From positions 62,001 to 126,000 of the forward strand of contig NZ_MSFI01000008.1 of the NCBI RefSeq assembly GCF_001975785.1: 64,000 nt of DNA. Direction: 5' to 3'. The stretch comes from Domibacillus epiphyticus. Lineage in GTDB: Bacteria > Bacillota > Bacilli > Bacillales > Domibacillaceae. The notes under the pieces were generated by a model. It was not told the DNA's origin. It ran no database searches and saw nothing but the letters and a program-made list of their open reading frames with translations. Below, piece by piece: positions 34,949 through 43,596 of this stretch (the stretch's first letter is position 1; every line of letters starts with the position of its first letter). Both the position numbers and the translations under genes were made by a program.

Positions 34949-35281
34949 TCACCTCTCAACCAGTGTAATCGATACGATTTCATCGACCCAAAACACAGAG
35001 CTGGATCCCTTCAATGAAAGAAACCCTTTTTTCCTGCCTGTTCGGGTGAAGGATTGAACTACGCCCTTCACTTCGAAATAAGGTTCCCCAAACGTATCCA
35101 TGTTAAATACAATTTCCTTTTCGAAATGAATCGAGATGTTTACAATCCTGTCAAAACGATCTTTTTCCTGTTCATCAAGCATCACTTGTTTCTTTTTAAT
35201 ATTTTCTTCTCTCAGCTGTTCGGCGTGTTCCGGCAGGATTAAACCTTGCCATTTCAACATCTTTCTATCGTCATATAACAA
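34949..35281 (-). CDS. yolD: YolD-like protein (first copy, upstream of uvrX)
   Basis: A 110-residue YolD-family protein with the hallmark KWQGLILPEHAEQL. The family travels with Y-family polymerases and is thought to act like UmuD. The start is taken as TTG at 35281, because AGGGGG lies eight bases before it, inside the codons of the longer frame that begins at 35302. Its promoter carries two LexA boxes. Confidence 0.85.
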   Translation of the reverse strand: MLYDDRKMLKWQGLILPEHAEQLREENIKKKQVMLDEQEKDRFDRIVNISIHFEKEIVFNMDTFGEPYFEVKGVVQSFTRTGRKKGFLSLKGSSSVFWVDEIVSITLVER

Positions 35282-35296
35282 AGTCAACGCCCCCTG

Positions 35297-35346
35297 GAAC
35301 ATAAGTTCTTTTTATTCATTATAAGAACTATCGTTCGATTTGGCAA
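35297..35346 (-). promoter_or_regulatory. SOS promoter with two LexA boxes (yolD-uvrX)
   Basis: On the minus strand TTGCCA (35346-35341) and TATAAT (35323-35318) are 17 bases apart. CGAACGATAGTTCT (35337-35324) lies between them and matches CGAAC-N4-GTTCG almost fully; GAACTTATGTTC (35308-35297) lies over the transcript start. Both fit the Bacillus LexA (DinR) site. Confidence 0.85.
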
Positions 35347-35445
35347 AGGGAGATTTATGGGAATATAGGAAAAATGGAAATACAGTGAAATATACAGAAA
35401 AGATAAGTTCGTGGCGGTTCCGCGTATTCCAGATTAAAATAAAAA

Positions 35446-35462
35446 AACTCCCTAAAGGAGCT
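35446..35462 (-). terminator. Terminator of the 64-residue gene
   Basis: AGCTCC/GGAGTT stem with a five-base loop and seven T on the minus strand, just past the stop codon at 35468. Confidence 0.65.
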
Positions 35463-35467
35463 AAAAA

Positions 35468-35662
35468 TCAGGCGAATTCATCATATATTTCTAATTGCTC
35501 TTTCAACAGTTCAGCCCGGCCCAAAAACCGTACTCCATCACTTATCTGCACAGTGTCACAAACAAGATGCACCACTTTGTTTTTTTCGGTCCAGGCAACA
35601 AGGTCTTTTTCCAAAATCTTTTTCCTGCATGCAGCACATAGTAAACCAACTGCACAATTCAT
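35468..35662 (-). CDS. Small cysteine-containing protein, unknown
   Basis: A 64-residue protein with cysteines at 3, 9, 12 and 35 (NCAVGLLCAACRKK, HLVCDTV), possibly a small zinc-binding fold. I do not recognise it. The start follows AAAAAGGAGAATGGATTT, a strong site. It lies between the two yolD copies but has its own terminator, so a link to SOS functions is only positional. Confidence 0.6.
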   Translation of the reverse strand: MNCAVGLLCAACRKKILEKDLVAWTEKNKVVHLVCDTVQISDGVRFLGRAELLKEQLEIYDEFA

Positions 35663-35779
35663 AAATCCATTCTCCTTTTTGTAAGCGCTTTACATAATTA
35701 TATCGCAGACAAAAAGAAAAGATTGTAGAATCATCGTTCATATTCTAAAAAAGATTATGTCGAAAGAACAGAATCGTGA

Positions 35780-36109
35780 TTAATCTGCCGTTCGGGCATC
35801 CGCAAAATCAAGAGAGACGATATCTTTCAGGTAAAAATATTCACTGGTTCCGCTAATTTGTATATACCCTTCTTCCCAATTGACTGACTTCACTACCCCT
35901 ATCACCGTGAAAGGCTCACCAAACGTCATCTTCATTTCAATCGGCTTTCCGTCATAAATAGAAGCAATGAGGGCTCTGTCGAACAATTCCTTTGCGTGTA
36001 CGTCTAGAAAAGCAGATTTCTTTTCATTATCGGCGTCCCGCATCTGCTCAGCGTGCTCCGACAACATAAATCCTTGCCATTTACCCATCTTTCTGTCAGT
36101 GTATAGCAT
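35780..36109 (-). CDS. yolD: YolD-like protein (second copy, no polymerase downstream)
   Basis: A 109-residue YolD-family protein (KMGKWQGFMLSEHAEQM), clearly a paralogue of the copy at 34949. The start is ATG at 36109 after CAGGAGGCGTTTAAC; the longer frame begins at 36130 within a LexA-like box. No polymerase gene follows it: 117 bases downstream comes the unrelated 64-residue gene. It is either a leftover of a duplicated cassette or works in trans with the UvrX nearby. Confidence 0.85.
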   Translation of the reverse strand: MLYTDRKMGKWQGFMLSEHAEQMRDADNEKKSAFLDVHAKELFDRALIASIYDGKPIEMKMTFGEPFTVIGVVKSVNWEEGYIQISGTSEYFYLKDIVSLDFADARTAD

Positions 36110-36124
36110 GTTAAACGCCTCCTG

Positions 36125-36173
36125 GAACATAAGTTCTTTTTTGTACTATAAGAACAAATGATCTATTTTGCAA
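36125..36173 (-). promoter_or_regulatory. Probable SOS promoter of the second yolD copy
   Basis: TTGCAA (36173-36168) and TATAGT (36150-36145) are 17 bases apart on the minus strand. GAACTTATGTTC (36136-36125) repeats the first copy's downstream LexA box exactly; the box between -35 and -10 is decayed (GATCATTTGTTC). Confidence 0.75.
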
Positions 36174-36286
36174 TACTTATTTTTGGCATTAAAGGAATTG
36201 CAACACGCTGTGCCATTCCATTTCACGTATGTTCTCTAAAGAAACGGAGAAAATAACCTGAACTATCGATCAAGGAGGCACTCATA

Positions 36287-36430
36287 ATGGCTGAAAACAA
36301 AGAAGGTTATGAAGAAACGTTTAAGGAAAATGTCAAACAAATACAGGAAGAGCACAATCAGATGATGGAGGATAAAGACCGGATTCCGAATCAGCAAAAC
36401 CGCATGAAAAGTGTGGAAAGAAAATTATAG
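36287..36430 (+). CDS. Small hydrophilic protein (47 residues), unknown
   Basis: The frame MAENKEGYEETFKENVKQIQ ... RMKSVERKL starts after AAGGAGGCACTCATA and ends before a strong terminator. The product is charged and helical with no membrane segment. It is too short for most gene finders, but its ribosome binding site and terminator support a real gene. No function can be offered. Confidence 0.65.
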   Translation: MAENKEGYEETFKENVKQIQEEHNQMMEDKDRIPNQQNRMKSVERKL

Positions 36431-36454
36431 ATGTACCAATTCGACCTCAAAACA

Positions 36455-36491
36455 AAAAGTGGCGGGATGGTCTGAACATCACGCCACTTTT
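36455..36491 (+). terminator. Terminator of the 47-residue gene
   Basis: AAAAGTGGCG/CGCCACTTTT (10 bp) with a 17-base loop, followed by TT. Confidence 0.85.
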
Positions 36492-36537
36492 TTGGATATA
36501 GCCGGTAAACGCGAGAACTTGCAGTGCCGGCTCGTTG

Positions 36538-36951
36538 CTACTGAGCAGCCGATTCTTTCTCTTTATAGTAGCTGGACACCGCATGATTAAAAGCCTGTTT
36601 TCTTTCCATAATGGTTGCTCTGGACTTTTTCATCCCCTCATCAAAGGTGCTCCACGAGAGTCCATATTTTTCTTCAAACCAGCTCATGAAATCTTGCTCC
36701 TTGCTGCCCTGTGGATAAACGTAACGATAAATCGTGTTATATACTTTTTCAGCGTCACTTGCAGAGAAAGGACCCGTTAAAGCTTTCAACGCTGCTTTTC
36801 GTCCATCTCCAACATAAAACGAAATAAACATTTCCGGCAAAGCAGCAATATGCCGGCCGTTATGTGTAAGAATGAAAAACTCGGCGCTTTTGCTCTTGCC
36901 AGTAAAGATACCGGCAATCTTAATTCTTTCCACCTTGTACCACCTCAACAT
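36538..36951 (-). CDS. Hypothetical protein (137 residues)
   Basis: Not recognised. A soluble protein without signal peptide: an N-terminal strand-rich part (KIAGIFTGKSKSAEFFILTHNG) is followed by a helical half (SASDAEKVYNTIYRYVYPQ, MKKSRATIMERKQAFNHAV). It lies alone between the 47-residue gene and the YfhO operon. Start choice at 36951 follows the open frame. Confidence 0.6.
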   Translation of the reverse strand: MLRWYKVERIKIAGIFTGKSKSAEFFILTHNGRHIAALPEMFISFYVGDGRKAALKALTGPFSASDAEKVYNTIYRYVYPQGSKEQDFMSWFEEKYGLSWSTFDEGMKKSRATIMERKQAFNHAVSSYYKEKESAAQ

Positions 36952-37023
36952 TTTTTCTATCCTTTAGGTTGCCCAAAAATGAAGATCTTTAATATGGTCA
37001 AACAAGTTGGTTGCAATCGACGG

Positions 37024-39600
37024 TTACACACGCTTTGAACTTATTGCCAAAGCACCCATCATACCGACAAACGTAAGGAAAAGAGAGAGTCGAAAGTAAG
37101 GAGGATAATACGATAAGACAATGTGATTCCCTCCTTTTTCTAAAGCAAAGCCGGTAAATGCGTAGTTTGCTTTTTCAATTTGTTTTTTTTCGCCGTTTAT
37201 TTTTAATTCCCATCCTTTTTCATAAGGCACAGGCAGCACCATATATTTTTCCCCAGACTGATTGTTGAAATCAATGGCAAGCTTATTTCTCTTCCATTCA
37301 AAGGAGGAAGTATTCTCCGCTTGTTGTACAGCCATCCGAAGTTCGCGATAGTCTTCTTCATATAAGGCCAGTCCCTTCAATTCGTACATTCCTTCCGGCA
37401 CCCGAATAGATATTTTTTCACTTTTCGGCACTCGGATCACCAAATCGTTCACGCCCGTTTTATAAATGGATGCACCATGTTTTCTTGTTGTGCGGTAGTC
37501 ATTCACTTTTAAAGAGAAACCTTTCCCTTCTCTATTTTTAATGGATAAATGAACATACAAATCTTCTGTATTCAAAAGCGTCTGAGCAGGAAGTAAATCG
37601 ATTCCTCCTGTTTTTTCTGTGACTGTCAGACGGTTATTTTCATAGGTTGCGCCAACAGTTTCTATCGCCGTACTCGAAATATGATTTTTTTCCTTCGCAG
37701 GCTGCTGCGAACTTCCTTTATTTAAAATAATCCCATCGAGCATCGCGTGTTCCCGGTCAAGCGGCGAGGCGGATTGTAAGTCTTTTTCAGAAAATACATT
37801 TTTGGTGGTCCGTATAAAAGGGAGCGTCATTGAATTTTTGTACACAACATACTGGTCGGATTCCGCAAAAGGTTCAAATCCGTACGGCACGTTTTCCCCT
37901 TTATTTTTTTCTCTCATCCAATAGTTCGCCTGCAGAAGGCTGTGCAAATTCGCTCTGTTGCCAAGAGTGGCATAACGGCTGACACTTTCTCTGCCCATAT
38001 CGATTTTCAAATCATGCCAATAAAAAAACAATAGTTTTTCATTAAAAATACTCGAATACAGGCTGGTTCCGTTAAAACCCTGCACAATCGGCGTATTATT
38101 TCTGCCGGCTATCATCCAGTCGATCCGAAACAGGCGCCCGCCCTCTTCTTTTTTTATTTTTCCAATCATCTGCTGCTGCTCTTTGCTGTTGTACGCCTCA
38201 CTGCTTAAAAATTCTGCCGATACTTGATGAACAGGGTATCCCGACTGCATATACTTTTCATAAACATTGACAATCAACACACTTGAAAGCAAAATCCAGC
38301 CTTGCAGCATGAGCAAAACTCCCTTTTTCTTTTTCCAGCTGAACACCAAGACAAGAATAACGTGGATGAGTAAAAGAGAGAGTATGATCGCCAATATCGT
38401 ATTCCATTGATCGCGGGTGTACGGCAGTCTTTGATCAGCATAGACAGTGAACATATAGAGAAAGAGCGTCCCAACAATGGAAACAAGCACCGAGCGGATG
38501 GTCGTTTGTTTCAAGAAATGCAGCCCTGCTGCTGTGACACCGCCCGCCGTAAAAGACAGCACATATTCCCAGCGGTATTGCGGTGCTGAAAAGCCGTTGA
38601 AAGCACTTGCTGCCAATGGGCTAAAATGAAGCAAGACGAAGAAAAGGCTTAAACAAGCAAACAACGTGAAAATGCGATGCTTATAAAAAGAAAAATTCAA
38701 CAAAAAAAGAACGACGATCGCCGGCAAAATGATGACGTGGCTGGAAAACAAAATATTGTCACTCAAATCAACCAACGGTATATTCTGCTCATAGCTTGGA
38801 CGGTAATTATTTACATAACCGTAAACTGCCGGGATAAAAGATATTGCGCTAATACAAAAACTGATCAGCACACCTTTTATAAAAAATGTTAGCTGTTTCT
38901 TCTTTGGCAGTTCTTTTTCAGTTAATGGAATCATCCAGCGGCAAAAAATATAGAGAAATACAAAAATGAAATTTATGTAGGCAAAATAAAAATTTGTCAT
39001 TAACATAAGAGACAACGTGACGATAAAAAGGACTGGCCTGCTTTCTCTTATGATTTTTTCCACGCCAAACACAAGGAGAGGCACCCATAGCATCGCATCG
39101 GCAAAAAACTCCCAAAACACCACATGGCGAAAATACATGACAGACAGACCATATACAGCCGCACCTGAAAAAGCAGCCGCTGTAGAGATGTTCATATACC
39201 GGTAAACAAGCGTAGACATAAATAAAATCAAACTTAATCGTAAAATGCTGACGATTAAGACCGCATTTAGCCAAAAGAAAAGATCAGGCGGGCGAATGAG
39301 CTGAAGGGATTCCATGAAAAAGACAACGCACGATGTGAAAAGAAAAACAACGGACGTTGAAAAATAATAAGCTAACTGGCTGTAAAATCCCCCGCCAAGT
39401 CCAAAGCTCCAGGAATAAAAAAAGTTTCCTGCAGTGTATTGGTCGTAAATAAATTTTTTAAATGGAATCATCTGTGACAGCCCATCATTTGGACCAATCA
39501 TAAGCCTTCCTTCCGGCCACTTCTGTAAAAAAAAGAAATGCGCAGCTGCGGACAAAATGAAACAGCTGAGCATTAAAAATGGTATCGATTTATCCCTCAT
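37024..39600 (-). CDS. yfhO: YfhO-family glycosyltransferase membrane protein
   Basis: An 858-residue protein with about twelve hydrophobic segments over the first ~450 residues, an extracytoplasmic region, and a last membrane segment at the C-terminus (SLFLTFVGMMGALAIS). This is the GT-C fold of YfhO proteins, which move a lipid-linked sugar onto wall polymers outside the cell. In B. subtilis CsbB, GtcA and YfhO together add GlcNAc to lipoteichoic acid. Here all three genes are adjacent, overlapping by 4 bases at the gtrA stop, which strongly supports the same three-part system. Confidence 0.9.
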   Translation of the reverse strand: MRDKSIPFLMLSCFILSAAAHFFFLQKWPEGRLMIGPNDGLSQMIPFKKFIYDQYTAGNFFYSWSFGLGGGFYSQLAYYFSTSVVFLFTSCVVFFMESLQLIRPPDLFFWLNAVLIVSILRLSLILFMSTLVYRYMNISTAAAFSGAAVYGLSVMYFRHVVFWEFFADAMLWVPLLVFGVEKIIRESRPVLFIVTLSLMLMTNFYFAYINFIFVFLYIFCRWMIPLTEKELPKKKQLTFFIKGVLISFCISAISFIPAVYGYVNNYRPSYEQNIPLVDLSDNILFSSHVIILPAIVVLFLLNFSFYKHRIFTLFACLSLFFVLLHFSPLAASAFNGFSAPQYRWEYVLSFTAGGVTAAGLHFLKQTTIRSVLVSIVGTLFLYMFTVYADQRLPYTRDQWNTILAIILSLLLIHVILVLVFSWKKKKGVLLMLQGWILLSSVLIVNVYEKYMQSGYPVHQVSAEFLSSEAYNSKEQQQMIGKIKKEEGGRLFRIDWMIAGRNNTPIVQGFNGTSLYSSIFNEKLLFFYWHDLKIDMGRESVSRYATLGNRANLHSLLQANYWMREKNKGENVPYGFEPFAESDQYVVYKNSMTLPFIRTTKNVFSEKDLQSASPLDREHAMLDGIILNKGSSQQPAKEKNHISSTAIETVGATYENNRLTVTEKTGGIDLLPAQTLLNTEDLYVHLSIKNREGKGFSLKVNDYRTTRKHGASIYKTGVNDLVIRVPKSEKISIRVPEGMYELKGLALYEEDYRELRMAVQQAENTSSFEWKRNKLAIDFNNQSGEKYMVLPVPYEKGWELKINGEKKQIEKANYAFTGFALEKGGNHIVLSYYPPYFRLSLFLTFVGMMGALAISSKRV

Positions 39601-39986
39601 CCTGCGACACTCTCTTTTTTCAAAACTTTCCCTGTCACAAGAAAAGTCATAGGCACAGCGATAATGACAGCGAAAATCGGTGTAATCGTACTGCTCACAT
39701 GGAAATATTCAATCAACACAAACATAAAAAAAGATGAAACGGCAAAGTTAAAGAGCTGCGTTAAAGGAAACGTTAAGAACTTTACCAGAGTCGGCTTCAC
39801 TTTAAACGTAATGTACGAATTTAAGAAAAACGAGATAACCATGCTAATGAAAAAAGCAACAATGTGAGAAAACATATATTCCATCTCTAACGAGGAATGC
39901 AACAACAGATAGAGCACATAGTAAGTAACGGTATTAATTCCCCCGATGATCACGAATCTGATAAATTCTTGGCCTGTTCTTCCCAT
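39597..39986 (-). CDS. GtrA-family flippase-like membrane protein
   Basis: A 129-residue four-helix GtrA/GtcA protein (FIRFVIIGGINTVTYYVLYLLL; SFFLNSYITFK). Such proteins are thought to flip undecaprenyl-phosphate-sugar. The start at 39986 follows TGGAGTAACGT and lies 53 bases inside the preceding glycosyltransferase gene, so translation is probably coupled. Its stop overlaps the yfhO start by 4 bases. Confidence 0.92.
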   Translation of the reverse strand: MGRTGQEFIRFVIIGGINTVTYYVLYLLLHSSLEMEYMFSHIVAFFISMVISFFLNSYITFKVKPTLVKFLTFPLTQLFNFAVSSFFMFVLIEYFHVSSTITPIFAVIIAVPMTFLVTGKVLKKESVAG

Positions 39987-40920
39987 ACGTTACTCCATTC
40001 ATGATATTTGTCTCCTGAATTAAATAAGGTGGACGTTTTTTCGTTTCATAATAAATTCTGCCAATATATTCACCAATGACGCCCAAACTTAAAAGCTGAA
40101 TGCCTCCAAGCAGAAGAACAGCTGTAATAATCGTAAAATAGCCGGGCACATCGATTCCCGTTTGGACAATATGAATAAACGTAATCAAACTGTAAACAAC
40201 AGATAAAAACAGAATAAACGCCCCCGTATAAAAGCAAGCCCTGAGCGGTCTATTATTAAACGACACAAGCCCATCCAATCCGTAATTAAGCAGGTTTGAA
40301 AACGACCATTTGGTTTCTCCGTTTTCACGAGGTACGTTATCATAATCAATCATTTTTTGCTCCATGCCAATCCAGGAAAATAAACCTTTAGAAAAACGCT
40401 GATTTTCATTTAATGATAAAGCAGCCTTCACGGCTCTTTCGCTTAAAAGCCTGAAATCGCCTACCCCGTCTTCCAAATCCACATCAACCACTTTGTTAAT
40501 CACTTTGTAGTAAGCGGATGAGCAAAATCGGCGAAAAGGGTGCTCCCCTTTCCGGTTTCGGCGGGCAATCACCTGGTCGAAGCCTTCTTCAAACCCTTTG
40601 ATCAATTCAGGGATTAAGGAAGGAGGATGCTGCATATCGGAATCCATCATAATGACTGCTTTCCCGGTAATATACTGAAGACCGGCAAAAAGAGCTGCTT
40701 CCTTTCCAAAATTCCGGGAGAAGGAAATATACTTCACTTTTGAGGTTCTGGAGGATATTTGTTTAATTCGATCTAGTGTGTCATCTGTACTTGCATCATT
40801 GATAAACAGCAATTCAACATCGTATGGAAGTCTTGAAAATTCTTTGACGATCCTTTCATAAATCAACTGTATATTTTCTTCTTCATTGTAAGCAGGAATG
40901 ATTACAGAAATGACCTCCAT
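39934..40920 (-). CDS. csbB: CsbB-like polyprenyl-phosphate glycosyltransferase (GT2)
   Basis: A 328-residue GT2 enzyme: SVIIPAYNEEENI at the N-terminus, the metal site DSD in VIMMDSDMQHPP, and two membrane helices near the C-terminus (about 230-255 and 265-285). It is the DpmA/CsbB type that loads a sugar onto undecaprenyl phosphate at the inner face. With the GtrA-like flippase and YfhO it forms a complete sugar-modification pathway. The start follows AAAGGGAGGTGCCAGTCA. Confidence 0.92.
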   Translation of the reverse strand: MEVISVIIPAYNEEENIQLIYERIVKEFSRLPYDVELLFINDASTDDTLDRIKQISSRTSKVKYISFSRNFGKEAALFAGLQYITGKAVIMMDSDMQHPPSLIPELIKGFEEGFDQVIARRNRKGEHPFRRFCSSAYYKVINKVVDVDLEDGVGDFRLLSERAVKAALSLNENQRFSKGLFSWIGMEQKMIDYDNVPRENGETKWSFSNLLNYGLDGLVSFNNRPLRACFYTGAFILFLSVVYSLITFIHIVQTGIDVPGYFTIITAVLLLGGIQLLSLGVIGEYIGRIYYETKKRPPYLIQETNIMNGVTYGKNRPRIYQIRDHRGN

Positions 40921-41277
40921 TGACTGGCACCTCCCTTTTGTTTACTGCTTTTTACTGCCGCTCAATTTTTCATTGATCACCCTCATCAAACGACAGTGTG
41001 CCCCATTTTCCCTTCTGTATAACCATTTTTCTAAAAAAAGACCAAACACCATTTTTTTATGCCGGTCTCAATAGGTGCATGTATGAACAGCCAATAAAAA
41101 AGATTTCCTCCACTATCAGATTAGGCATTATTCTCTAATAATATTTTCAATAAAAAAATATTATTAGATTAGGTTGGTTATCCAGTTGCATTTTCATAGG
41201 AATGAATATAAATATAGTAATAAATCGGACAAGAAGGGCAAATGGCTCAAGCTCTTTTTAAAAAGGAGAAGGTAATA
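40921..41277. other. Divergent intergenic region between csbB and the ArsB-like gene
   Basis: No gene was found. An A-T hairpin at 41135-41167 and two copies of AGATTAGG around it stand out; no clear -35/-10 pair was assigned for either side. Confidence 0.5.
41135..41167. repeat. Perfect A-T inverted repeat upstream of the ArsB-like gene
   Basis: CTAATAATATTTT (41135-41147) and its complement (41155-41167) enclose a 7-base loop. AGATTAGG occurs just before (about 41117) and after (about 41165). It has no T run in the gene's direction, so an operator or leader element is likelier than a terminator. Confidence 0.6.
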
Positions 41278-42633
41278 ATGAGCTTCGAAATCGCAATTAC
41301 CATTCTTGTGTTTATCATGACGATGTCCGTTGTATTACTGAGGCCCGGCGAAATAAATGAAGCATGGCCGGCATCTGTTGGGGCAGGCATGATTTTACTC
41401 ACAGGAATTGTATCAAGTGATGATATTTCAGATATCATTAGCAAGATCGGCGGAGCATCGGTTACGATTATGGCCACAATTGTCATGGCTGTCATTTTGG
41501 AAAGTTTCGGGTTTTTTCACTGGGCAGCAGCACGCCTGGCATATTTAGCGAAAGGTTCGGGATATCGTCTCTATTGGTACATCCAATTGCTATGTTTTTT
41601 GATGACGCTTTTATTTAACAATGACGGCAGCATTTTGATTACGACTCCCATTTTAATTTTACTTCTTACAAACCTTCGCTTAAAACCGCATGAACAACTT
41701 CCCTATTTATTGAGTGGTGCTCTGATTGCAACAGCTTCCAGCGCTCCTATCGGGGTAAGCAACATCGTGAATTTAATTGCTTTAAAAATTGTTCATATGT
41801 CTCTTTATATGCATACAGCGATGATGTTTGTTCCTGCTACTCTCGGATTACTGTTTATGTCCTGGTTGATGTTTGTCGTCGTGAAAAAGAAAATACCGGA
41901 GAAGCTGCCAAATTCCAAATATGACATAGAAGAAATGTTTTTCACAAAAAAATTTCATCCGTTAAAAGGGACACTAAGTATTGAAACAAAGCGGAAACGG
42001 ACGATTTTTATGCTAAGGGTTTTGCTTTTCGTCTTTGTACTCCGCTGTCTGCTTTTTGTCGCCTCCTATCTTTCAATTCCAATTGAGCTGGTGGCAGTGC
42101 TCGGGTCGCTTATTCTTCTTTTATGGAGATGGTACCATCTGCGCACAAATCCGATTGATATTTTTAAAAAAACACCATGGCACATCCTTATATTTGCCTT
42201 TTCTATGTATGTCATCATTTACGGCCTCCATAATGCAGGTTTGACAGCGATGCTTGTGAAAATATGTGAGCCAATCGTTAATCAGGGGCTGTTTCAAGCA
42301 AGCTTTATCATGGGTGGATTGGTTTCAATTTTATCTAACCTATTTAATAACCACCCTGCTTTAATGATTGGAACCATTACCTTAACAGAAATGGGACTGG
42401 ATCCTATCACCTTAAAAACTATTTACCTCGCTAATATTATTGGCAGTGATATGGGGTCGCTGTTACTGCCTATCGGAACACTTGCTTCTCTCATTTGGAT
42501 GGACATTTTAAGAAAAAACAATATAAAAGTCACATGGAATGACTATCTGAGTGTGTCCCTCATTGTCGTCCCTTTAACGACCATTGTCACATTGTTTTTA
42601 TTATTTTACTGGGTACAACTGGTCTTTGCCTGA
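41278..42633 (+). CDS. ArsB/NhaD-superfamily transporter
   Basis: A 451-residue membrane protein with about twelve hydrophobic segments in two halves, each with an asparagine-rich re-entrant motif: LLFNNDGSILITTP and NLFNNHPALMIGT. That pattern is typical of ArsB-type arsenite exporters and their ion-transporter superfamily. No arsR or arsC lies next to it, so arsenic as substrate is not assured. The start at 41278 follows AAAAAGGAGAAGGTAATA; a longer frame opens at 41242. Confidence 0.88.
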   Translation: MSFEIAITILVFIMTMSVVLLRPGEINEAWPASVGAGMILLTGIVSSDDISDIISKIGGASVTIMATIVMAVILESFGFFHWAAARLAYLAKGSGYRLYWYIQLLCFLMTLLFNNDGSILITTPILILLLTNLRLKPHEQLPYLLSGALIATASSAPIGVSNIVNLIALKIVHMSLYMHTAMMFVPATLGLLFMSWLMFVVVKKKIPEKLPNSKYDIEEMFFTKKFHPLKGTLSIETKRKRTIFMLRVLLFVFVLRCLLFVASYLSIPIELVAVLGSLILLLWRWYHLRTNPIDIFKKTPWHILIFAFSMYVIIYGLHNAGLTAMLVKICEPIVNQGLFQASFIMGGLVSILSNLFNNHPALMIGTITLTEMGLDPITLKTIYLANIIGSDMGSLLLPIGTLASLIWMDILRKNNIKVTWNDYLSVSLIVVPLTTIVTLFLLFYWVQLVFA

Positions 42634-42668
42634 TGGATAGGATCAGGAGTTCAAACACTTTCAATAGA

Positions 42669-42698
42669 CGCATGAAGGTCTTCAGCAACCTTCATGCG
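42669..42698 (+). terminator. Terminator of the ArsB-like gene
   Basis: CGCATGAAGGT/ACCTTCATGCG (11 bp, 8-base loop) followed by CTTTCTT. Confidence 0.7.
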
Positions 42699-42804
42699 CT
42701 TTCTTCGTTCCAGAGTTAAATAGAGTAAACATTTGATGTATACCTTCACATTTAATTCGTCCATACTAAAGAACAGAACTATTTGGCAGGAGGGGTAAGT
42801 CGTA

Positions 42805-43488
42805 TTGGAAACAGTGGGAATAGGTTTACTGACATTGAAAGTGATCATCGGTTTTGCCGCTTTATTTTTTCTCATTCTTGCAACCGGAAAAGTATCCATC
42901 AATCAATTGTCCCCCTATCACTTAGTGTTTGTTTTAGTGCTAGGGGATTTTTTAGGAGAAAGTCTATATGAAAACAAGATAAAGATATTCCATTTCCTAT
43001 ATGCAGCCGGCCTATGGACTCTCCTTATGCTGGCCATCGAGTATTTGACACAAAAAAAGAAATCGGCCCGCTCCTTGCTGGAAGGAAATCCCTCCATCAT
43101 TATTCGGGATGGCGTTCTCGATCGGGAGATGATGAACAAAAATAAATTAGACATTAATGAAGTCGCAAGCTTACTGCGGCTCAATAGTGTATTTTCCGTC
43201 CGGGAAGTTCAATATGGCATATTGGAAGAAAACGGACAGATTAGTGTACTTTTAAAATCAAAATACGACCAGACAGTTAAGGAAGACCTTAACATTCCAG
43301 AAAGTGAAGTGGACCTTCCCATCTCGTTCATCATCGATGGGGAAATTCTTTTAGATAACTTGCAGGAACGGGGCTTTGATCACGAATGGTTACTGAACGA
43401 ATTAAAGGCGAATGGATACAACAATGAAAAGGAAGTCTTTTTCGCCGATTGGCGGGAAGGAGAAGGTATTCATATCAGTCCGAAATAA
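42805..43488 (+). CDS. DUF421 (YetF-type) membrane protein
   Basis: A 227-residue protein with three N-terminal membrane helices and a soluble domain, the DUF421 layout: LVFVLVLGDFLGESLY in the membrane part, NPSIIIRDGVLDREMMNKNKL and LRLNSVFSVREVQYGILEENGQ in the cytosolic part. DUF421 proteins in Bacillus include spore germination helpers and YetF; role here is open. The start is TTG at 42805 after CAGGAGGGGTAAGTCGTA. Confidence 0.85.
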   Translation: METVGIGLLTLKVIIGFAALFFLILATGKVSINQLSPYHLVFVLVLGDFLGESLYENKIKIFHFLYAAGLWTLLMLAIEYLTQKKKSARSLLEGNPSIIIRDGVLDREMMNKNKLDINEVASLLRLNSVFSVREVQYGILEENGQISVLLKSKYDQTVKEDLNIPESEVDLPISFIIDGEILLDNLQERGFDHEWLLNELKANGYNNEKEVFFADWREGEGIHISPK

Positions 43489-43596
43489 CAGAGCTGCTCT
43501 GGACTGGTTTTTATTCCATATATCTCCCTCGTCGCCCTCCCCTCATTCTTTTTTCATGTGTTACACTACATGTAAAAAAGAATGGGGGTTTTTCGG

